From: a virus
Direction: 5' to 3' (one strand)
IMG/VR virus record: IMGVR_UViG_3300042483_000504
Location: 1-64,000 of that record
Length of the DNA: 64,000 nt
Positions within the stretch are counted from its first letter, which is position 1; the number at the start of each line of letters is the position of its first letter. This document shows positions 58,333 through 64,000 of this stretch, piece by piece. The position numbers were made by a program, and so were the translations under genes. A model generated the notes under the pieces. That model had not been told where the DNA came from. It saw only the letters and a program-made list of their open reading frames with translations, and searched no databases.

Positions 58333-59082
58333 TTAATTCGATTCGTTATCGTATTTGTCAAGAATTCTTGAGATTTTTGGGTTACGAACAATATCTTTTT
58401 TATTGGTGAATTCAAACACTTTTACCGTGTCGTCTTTATCATCCCTAAATTTTTGAATCGCGTCCCACAAACCACTTTGTTTCTTGTCTTTATATCTGTC
58501 AGATTGTTCAACATCACCAGATATGAAAAATTTACTATTGAAACCTATTCTTGTCAATAGCAATTTCATTTGACTTGGGGTTGCGTTCTGACCTTCTTCA
58601 AAAATTAAAATTGAATTATCAATATTCATTCCTCTCATAAACGCCAATGCGAAGACTTCGATAACATCAATTTCTTTTAATTTTTCACGGACTTCTTTAC
58701 CTACTATTTTATTTAATAAGTAATAAGACGGGAAAATATATGGGTCCAATTTCTCTTCCATATTACCGGGTAATGAACCTAATTTTTCCTCAGCCTCAAC
58801 GGCCGGTCTAACAATGATAATCTTTTCATACGGAGTCATTGGGTCTGATAACAAATCAACCGCAGCCTTCATCGTTATGTAACTTTTTCCAACTCCCGCA
58901 GGTCCTGAACATACGGTGATTTCATTATTAATCAATGTCTCGTAATACTTTTTTTGTGTTTCAGTTAAAAACTTTTCCTTAGTTTTACGTTTAATGATTT
59001 GACCAATGATATCTTTACGACTCATAGGTTGTTTAACCTCCGAAGTTTCAGAATTTGGTGTGACTTTTTTTCTGTTAGCCAT
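58333..59082 (-). CDS. PhoH-like ATPase
   Basis: 249 aa. Walker A CSGPAGVGKSYITM, IIVRPAVEAEEKLGSLPGNM and the Walker B region SILIFEEGQNATPSQMKLLL are the PhoH signatures, and FISGDVEQSDR follows. PhoH proteins are RNA/DNA-dependent ATPases with helicase-like core, very common in large phages, possibly acting in RNA turnover. Confidence 0.92.
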   Translation of the reverse strand: MANRKKVTPNSETSEVKQPMSRKDIIGQIIKRKTKEKFLTETQKKYYETLINNEITVCSGPAGVGKSYITMKAAVDLLSDPMTPYEKIIIVRPAVEAEEKLGSLPGNMEEKLDPYIFPSYYLLNKIVGKEVREKLKEIDVIEVFALAFMRGMNIDNSILIFEEGQNATPSQMKLLLTRIGFNSKFFISGDVEQSDRYKDKKQSGLWDAIQKFRDDKDDTVKVFEFTNKKDIVRNPKISRILDKYDNESN

Positions 59083-59101
59083 TTAATCTTTTTTAAGTTT
59101 T

Positions 59102-59120
59102 ATAGATGATAATCATCTAA
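59102..59120. repeat. short palindrome upstream of phoH-like gene
   Basis: TAGATGAT and ATCATCTA around a central A, 20 bases outside the PhoH start. It could be an operator; no evidence for a ligand. Confidence 0.3.
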
Positions 59121-59183
59121 GTTTAAATAGTCATCATATGAAATCTATTTAATGAAAAAATAGTCAAGTCTATTCAAAAGTAA

Positions 59184-60692
59184 TTATTGAACTGAGATTA
59201 CGTACTTTTTAATAGTACTCACATTCTCACTAATAAATGGGAATAAATTATAATTATAGTCATTTAATAATGTTGTTAGATTGTCAGGGTTTTCATTTCT
59301 TGTTTGACTTTCGTAATGATAAGCAACTAATGACCCGTCAAATATATTTTCAAACCCTAATGTTAATAATTTTAAATTTAGTTCAACATCTTCAAAACAA
59401 TTGGTGTATTTCTCATTAAATAAACCCGATTTAATAAACGTATTTCTTCTAATACCTAACAAAGCACCTGTCGACCCAGGTACTGATTTGAGACCAATCG
59501 TGTAGTTATAATAATTACCAAGACCATAATGACTGACCTGAACAGGACTATTTGGTTTTGTATATAACATAACACCATCGTGTTGTATCGTATTATCACC
59601 AAAATGTAATCTACAACCAATAGTTCCCGATTTTGGTTTTTCTTTAAATGTTTTTAACATCCCATAAACAACATTGTTCATTATTTTAATATCGTTATTA
59701 CAGAATAATAAAAACTCATATTCATTACCAATATAATCCCTAACCACTTCGTTATTAATCTTAGCGAAATTATAATAATCAAATTCAATGAGATTAACAT
59801 TGGTATTTTCATATCTCGTTTTAATCTCATTTTTTTCATCAATTGACGACCCTGTATCTGCAACAAAAATATCATATAATGATGAGTTACAATTTTTGTG
59901 AAAAGAATCAATACAGTCAAATAATAAATCCAATTTACTTTTAGTCGGAATAATAACCGCCATTTTACCAATATTTTTAATTGGTTTTTCTTTTATGGTA
60001 GGTGCAAATATTTCCGTTGGTTTTAAATCTAAAGGTAATTTATCCCCATATTTTTTAACGAACAAATCACGACTATCGTAAAACTCCTGATTTGGTCTCC
60101 CAACTGATTGATGGGTAATTTCGAATGATGTGGTAACACCAATCTTAACACCGTCTAAATAATTTGGAATACAAAATAAATGGTCATAGAAATGGAATCT
60201 ACCGATAGTTTCATCAAATTTATGTTTTATCTTTGTTTTATCAAAAGATATGAATAACCCATCAATTGTTACAACAGGAACTATAAATGGTAATTTAGGT
60301 GAATATTTACTTAACCACTTATTAGAACCTTCAGGGTGATGATAAACTTGACCCACCATAATTTGTTGCATATTTTCCCAATATATTCCTGACTTTGGGA
60401 AATGACACCCACCGGCCTTTCCAATTATCCCGTAATCAGGATTATTAGAAAAGTCCTCCAAAAGTTTTTTACCCCAATTTTTCTCAAGTTTAATATCATT
60501 ATGACAACAAACTACAATATCATACTTGGCCTCTTTTATTCCTTTATTATAAAGTTCGGATAATGAGTATTCGTTATGATTTACATAAGGTAAAACCTGT
60601 ACCCATTGAAGTCCAGATGTTAATACTAGGTGGTCATTAAACTTATCGTTGTATTCTTTATCTTTATTTGTTGAATAAATTATGGTTATCAT
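59184..60692 (-). CDS. two-domain family 2 glycosyltransferase-like protein
   Basis: 502 aa. The N-terminal domain (MITIIYSTNKDKEYNDKFND, DIVVCCHNDIKLEKNWGKKL) resembles a GT-A fold with an altered DxD, and the C-terminal domain (MAVIIPTKSKLDLLFDCIDS, FLLFCNNDIKIMNNVVYG, GLFNEKYTNCFEDVELNLKL) is a complete GT2 domain including the ED motif. A two-domain arrangement suggests stepwise addition of sugars. Overlaps the next gene by 4 bases. Confidence 0.82.
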   Translation of the reverse strand: MITIIYSTNKDKEYNDKFNDHLVLTSGLQWVQVLPYVNHNEYSLSELYNKGIKEAKYDIVVCCHNDIKLEKNWGKKLLEDFSNNPDYGIIGKAGGCHFPKSGIYWENMQQIMVGQVYHHPEGSNKWLSKYSPKLPFIVPVVTIDGLFISFDKTKIKHKFDETIGRFHFYDHLFCIPNYLDGVKIGVTTSFEITHQSVGRPNQEFYDSRDLFVKKYGDKLPLDLKPTEIFAPTIKEKPIKNIGKMAVIIPTKSKLDLLFDCIDSFHKNCNSSLYDIFVADTGSSIDEKNEIKTRYENTNVNLIEFDYYNFAKINNEVVRDYIGNEYEFLLFCNNDIKIMNNVVYGMLKTFKEKPKSGTIGCRLHFGDNTIQHDGVMLYTKPNSPVQVSHYGLGNYYNYTIGLKSVPGSTGALLGIRRNTFIKSGLFNEKYTNCFEDVELNLKLLTLGFENIFDGSLVAYHYESQTRNENPDNLTTLLNDYNYNLFPFISENVSTIKKYVISVQ

Positions 60693-61444
60693 ATTGTTTC
60701 TAACTTTTTATTAAAATTTATCGTCATTTCTCGATAAAATGGAGTGATTAATGCTTGGAAGGGGAATTCATTTAATTTTTTCTCGTCGAACGTAGGTTTT
60801 GGTCCGTGAAAATGGAGTATCCTAATATCTTTATTTTGCCCCCAATATGGTTTGTAGTTAAAGAGGGGGTTTAAACTTGTTATACGTCCATCATAGTATT
60901 TTTTTAACGCATCTTGGTCATACATATTATTTGCGAAATTTTCGACAATATATTTAACAAAATCATCAAACTCGTTTAACATCGCTTTCCAATTTATCCA
61001 CATAACACCTGAATTCATATTCATTGATTCTAATGTCGGGATAAATTCACCACACGCGGCAAAAAACTCAGGTTTATATTGAGTGATTGGTGTAACATCA
61101 CCCATAAAATAAACGTCATTATCAGTGTACAGAATATACTCGTCTTCAATTTTAAGAGACTCACAAATCTTAGGAATATCAATACGTAAAAACGCTCCTA
61201 AAGCGATTGTGTCATCGTTATAATGGTTCAAAATTTTATCAGAGAAAGATACTCGATGTTGAATGACGTTAACACCCATATCAATTAGTTCATTAACTGA
61301 ATCGTCAATTTCCCCATCTAAAATTAGATAGGGTTTAATTGACGGGTTAGTTTCTTTAGCGGTAAAAACCGCAACTTTATACATTTTGATATAATCATCA
61401 TAAAGTGACTTATTATGATTATTTAAACCTGTAAACCATTTCAT
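60689..61444 (-). CDS. glycosyltransferase, GT8-like
   Basis: 251 aa. LYTDNDVYFMGDV carries a DxD, and MNSGVMWINWKAM and HFHGPKP (HxxGxxKP-like) match the GT8 pattern. The last part is basic. It is part of the four-gene sugar and methyl transfer run at 59184-61982. Confidence 0.8.
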   Translation of the reverse strand: MKWFTGLNNHNKSLYDDYIKMYKVAVFTAKETNPSIKPYLILDGEIDDSVNELIDMGVNVIQHRVSFSDKILNHYNDDTIALGAFLRIDIPKICESLKIEDEYILYTDNDVYFMGDVTPITQYKPEFFAACGEFIPTLESMNMNSGVMWINWKAMLNEFDDFVKYIVENFANNMYDQDALKKYYDGRITSLNPLFNYKPYWGQNKDIRILHFHGPKPTFDEKKLNEFPFQALITPFYREMTINFNKKLETI

Positions 61445-61445
61445 A

Positions 61446-61982
61446 TTATTTCTTTATACCCCAAAAATATAGGTCTTGATGAAAAACCGTTGTAATTTTA
61501 AATTCATAATCAGAGAAATATTCATCAATATTAATTTCAGCTCTGATATCACTTTCGTCCAAATTTCTATAGTAATCATTATCTAATTGTGATGTGAATG
61601 GACTATCACTTGGTGATGTTCTTCGTGTTCCGTGTTCAGGTCTACCCGGAGCGGCACAAGTAAATGTGAACATACCACCAGGTTTTAAATGTTTAATCGC
61701 GTTTTTAATTGTTAAAGGCCAAAATTCATCGTGTTCGAAACATTCTGATGATATAACCACATCAAATTGGTTTTCATCTGAATATTCGTGACCTCTACAT
61801 ACTAAATCAACATTATTACCTTCACCAATATCAATACCAACATATTCGTAATTTTCAAACAAATAACGATTATTACCATTAATGTCTAAAGACCCTATAT
61901 CTAATACCCGACAATTTTTAAAACTTTCAGGAAATTTATTTTTAACCGATGATAAAAATACTCTTTGTTCTGGATGTGCCAT
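61446..61982 (-). CDS. class I SAM-dependent methyltransferase
   Basis: 178 aa. CRVLDIGSLDINGNNRYLF (motif I), YVGIDIGEGNNVDLV, FDVVISSECFEHDEFW and HLKPGGMFTFTCAAPGRPEH are the successive SAM-binding and post-motif segments. No substrate signature. Among glycosyltransferases, it may cap or modify a sugar. Confidence 0.88.
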   Translation of the reverse strand: MAHPEQRVFLSSVKNKFPESFKNCRVLDIGSLDINGNNRYLFENYEYVGIDIGEGNNVDLVCRGHEYSDENQFDVVISSECFEHDEFWPLTIKNAIKHLKPGGMFTFTCAAPGRPEHGTRRTSPSDSPFTSQLDNDYYRNLDESDIRAEINIDEYFSDYEFKITTVFHQDLYFWGIKK

Positions 61983-61990
61983 TTTCTAAA

Positions 61991-62596
61991 TTATATACCG
62001 GTAGAACCAAATCCGTTCTCACCTCTTTCTTTTTCGTTTATTGTTTCGTTACTAACCAAATTAACCCATTTTCCGTTAACTACAGGACATAACACCGCTT
62101 GAGCTACCTTCATACCTTTTGTTATAGTAAATGGTTCGTTATTCGTATTAAAAATGATTGCTTTAACCTCACCCGTGTAACCATTATCGACAGTTCCCGG
62201 TGAATTCAAACACATTAAACCTTGTTTTAACGCCAAACCACTCTTAGACCTAACCTGAACCTCAAAACCATCTTGGATATCTAATGAAATCCCTGTTGGT
62301 ACTAAAACTCTACCAAACGGTGGAACTACAATTTCCTCAGTTGAATGTAAATCAAACCCTGAATCACTATCGTAATTATATTTAGGTTCAACCGCATCAG
62401 GATGTACTTTTGTAAACCCTAAAGTAAGTTGTGGTGTGTAGTTATTAAACTCTTTCTCAAGTTCTTTAACATCAACACCTAACTCATCCATAATTTGATT
62501 ATAATCAATGTCTTCATCATCAAACTCGTCATTTGAAAACATTTTTTTAAGATTTTCGGTTTCTTGTTTGAAGAATTCTAAATCATTTTCTTTCAT
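61991..62596 (-). CDS. dut: dUTPase with acidic N-terminal extension
   Basis: 201 aa. DSGFDLHSTE (motif 1), VRSKSGLALKQG (2), GTVDNGYTGEVKAI (3), KGMKVAQAVLCP (4) and ERGENGFGSTGI (5) complete the trimeric dUTPase. The first 68 residues (DLEFFKQETENLKKMFSNDE on) are an acidic helical extension absent from typical 150 aa enzymes. It keeps uracil out of phage DNA. Confidence 0.93.
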   Translation of the reverse strand: MKENDLEFFKQETENLKKMFSNDEFDDEDIDYNQIMDELGVDVKELEKEFNNYTPQLTLGFTKVHPDAVEPKYNYDSDSGFDLHSTEEIVVPPFGRVLVPTGISLDIQDGFEVQVRSKSGLALKQGLMCLNSPGTVDNGYTGEVKAIIFNTNNEPFTITKGMKVAQAVLCPVVNGKWVNLVSNETINEKERGENGFGSTGI

Positions 62597-63327
62597 TGTT
62601 CTAATTCTTTTAATTTTATTATTATATCAATTAATACTCGAACATCGCGTTCACAATATTCTGTTATTTCTTTTAATCTACCTTCATCCCAATATGCCGT
62701 ATGAACTTTATCACCCGTCACATCACCTTCTTTTGGCGATGGAACTCCTAACGAAGCACATAATAAATCTAATGACCCAATTGAACTATAAGCACCATAT
62801 TGCCAAACATCTTTAGTATCAATCGCTTTAACTTCCCAAGGTTTAGTGTCATATGATGGTAACATAGATGATGGTGCAATACCATTGATTATCATTCTCT
62901 TAGCCAACATCGGAATGTCAAAATTCTTTAAGTTGTGACCACAGATATGGAAATCCAATCTATAACATTTGTCTAAAACTTTTTTACAATCACGTAATAA
63001 TTTTTTTTCATCGTCACCCGAAAATGATTGTGATTTAATCTCACCATTATCCATAACGAACTGAACGTTAACACAAACAATTTTAGCAAACTCAGGAACT
63101 AATGCGGTTCTTTTACTAAAAACCACATTAATCCTTTTCTCCCTTTCATCAATATTGTTTGGTGGGTTAATATGGTCTTCAGGAAATCGTTTCTGAAACC
63201 AATCGTAATACTTCATAAACTGATTAGCAATTTCAGGTCTTTTTTCAAGACAACTGTCGTAATCTTTTTCAATTCCTACAGTTTCAATGTCTAAGAATAA
63301 TATCTTAGTTAAAGGTATTTTTATCAT
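62593..63327 (-). CDS. 3'-5' exonuclease, PolB exo2-like
   Basis: 244 aa. ILFLDIETVG (Exo I: D, E), HICGHNLKNFDIPMLAKRMI (Exo II) and ERDVRVLIDIIIKL (Exo III: Y/E-C-x-x-D) make a DEDD exonuclease of the predicted PolB-exonuclease family common in Bacteroidota and their phages. No polymerase domain is attached. It overlaps dut by 4 bases. Confidence 0.85.
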   Translation of the reverse strand: MIKIPLTKILFLDIETVGIEKDYDSCLEKRPEIANQFMKYYDWFQKRFPEDHINPPNNIDEREKRINVVFSKRTALVPEFAKIVCVNVQFVMDNGEIKSQSFSGDDEKKLLRDCKKVLDKCYRLDFHICGHNLKNFDIPMLAKRMIINGIAPSSMLPSYDTKPWEVKAIDTKDVWQYGAYSSIGSLDLLCASLGVPSPKEGDVTGDKVHTAYWDEGRLKEITEYCERDVRVLIDIIIKLKELEQ

Positions 63328-63329
63328 TT

Positions 63330-64000
63330 TTAATTAATTAAAGATTTGTAAAATTCAGCTCTTGTTTTGGTAACAACATTTAAGTCGTAAGTGTCTTTAA
63401 CGGTTTCGTATAATCTTTCACCCATATCAATAATCATATTTGGGTTATCGACTAATTTCTTAATGTGTTTAGACCAATCACTATGGTTATTGTGTTCATT
63501 AACTAACAATGCGTTACCATCAACAAAGTTACCATTATTTAATGAATGTTTCAAGTCAATTGTGTAAGGCCCAATGTTAGATGCTATTAACGCTTTCTTA
63601 TAAAAACCAGCTTCAATAACTTTTAATTGAGATTTCATACGATTAAAAATGTGGTTTTTAATTGGTGCCAATGAAATATCAAAGTTAGAGTAATTCATTG
63701 CGTAAGTATTGACAGGTTGAGTCCAAACACGTCTATATGGTTGGTCTAAATCCGAAATAAACGGTTCATTGACGTATTTTTTTAAGTGATTTAGATAATC
63801 ACCATTAAGTGTTTTGTAATCATTTGTAAACAATTTTTCATATCTAACCCAAACGGTTTCGTGTGGTAAAATATCACGTTGTTTATTTTCACCTGTTTGT
63901 TTATTGTATTCAGTAACCGTACCTCTTGTGTCAAATCCACATAACACATATTGTAACTTATTATTAAGTGATGAATTTTTTTGAACAAATCCACCCAATA
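63330..64000 (-). CDS. glycosyltransferase, GT-B type (partial, runs off right edge)
   Basis: The frame continues past the window end; at least 223 codons are visible. NYSNFDISLAPIKNHIFNRM, SQLKVIEAGFYKKALIASNI then GPYTIDLKHS form the donor-site region of GT-B enzymes, and WSKHIKKLVDNPNMIIDMGE RL-type text follows. The first visible Met is probably internal. Confidence 0.7.
   Translation of the reverse strand, partial: LGGFVQKNSSLNNKLQYVLCGFDTRGTVTEYNKQTGENKQRDILPHETVWVRYEKLFTNDYKTLNGDYLNHLKKYVNEPFISDLDQPYRRVWTQPVNTYAMNYSNFDISLAPIKNHIFNRMKSQLKVIEAGFYKKALIASNIGPYTIDLKHSLNNGNFVDGNALLVNEHNNHSDWSKHIKKLVDNPNMIIDMGERLYETVKDTYDLNVVTKTRAEFYKSLIN

Overview
This window is part of the genome of a large, AT-rich, contractile-tailed (T4-like) bacteriophage that infects a member of the Bacteroidota, most likely a flavobacterium. 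Evidence for a phage: terminase large subunit, portal, gp21-type prohead protease, acidic scaffold and gp23-type major capsid protein in the T4 order (36.8-46.4 kb), a baseplate-hub OB-fold protein and a gp55-like late sigma factor. Evidence for the host group: promoters of the TTG...TAnnTTTG type, almost no Shine-Dalgarno sequences (A-rich leaders instead), a DUF4494 protein, a phage-borne ribosomal protein bS21, and a secreted cargo protein with a type IX secretion-like C-terminus.

Layout. 0-7.4 kb: acidic and membrane-active virion-type proteins, two with peptidoglycan-binding repeats, plus a lipoprotein. 7.4-9.3 kb: HNH nuclease, small early genes and an archaemetzincin-like protease. 9.3-15.9 kb: an array of about 30 tRNA or tRNA-like genes covering all 20 amino acids, including an initiator tRNA, with a YqeY-like gene and short ORFs. 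Many inter-tRNA spacers fold into closed RNAs of their own, and one looks like a circularly permuted tRNA. 15.9-21.7 kb: an RNA-repair-like operon with two RNA ligases, a cyclic-phosphate-processing receiver domain, a metallophosphoesterase and a SLOG protein. 21.7-23.8 kb: three overlapping genes for peptidoglycan-peptidase-like proteins that share a C-terminal tag. 23.8-25.45 kb: a gene-free, G+C-richer stretch that looks like one very large structured RNA containing a tRNA-Met-like fold. 25.8-26.2 kb (minus strand): a complete tmRNA. 28.9-31.0 kb: a ClpC-type unfoldase lacking the N domain. 31.0-48.5 kb: head genes. 48.5-64 kb (minus strand): baseplate and tail genes, the late sigma factor, a glycosyltransferase and methyltransferase cluster, PhoH, dUTPase and an exonuclease.

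How it works together. Two promoter classes are visible: host-like TAnnTTTG promoters for early, metabolic and RNA genes, and an ATATTTAT motif just upstream of many virion genes that is a candidate late promoter for the encoded sigma factor. The tRNA operons, the giant RNA and the tmRNA share a boxA-like leader (GTTCWTTGA). A recurring peptide motif (MKKVIRLTEADLTRIV and variants, also found at C-termini) sits on many virion-type proteins and often ends in a site that the prohead protease could cut, which suggests a capsid-targeting tag.
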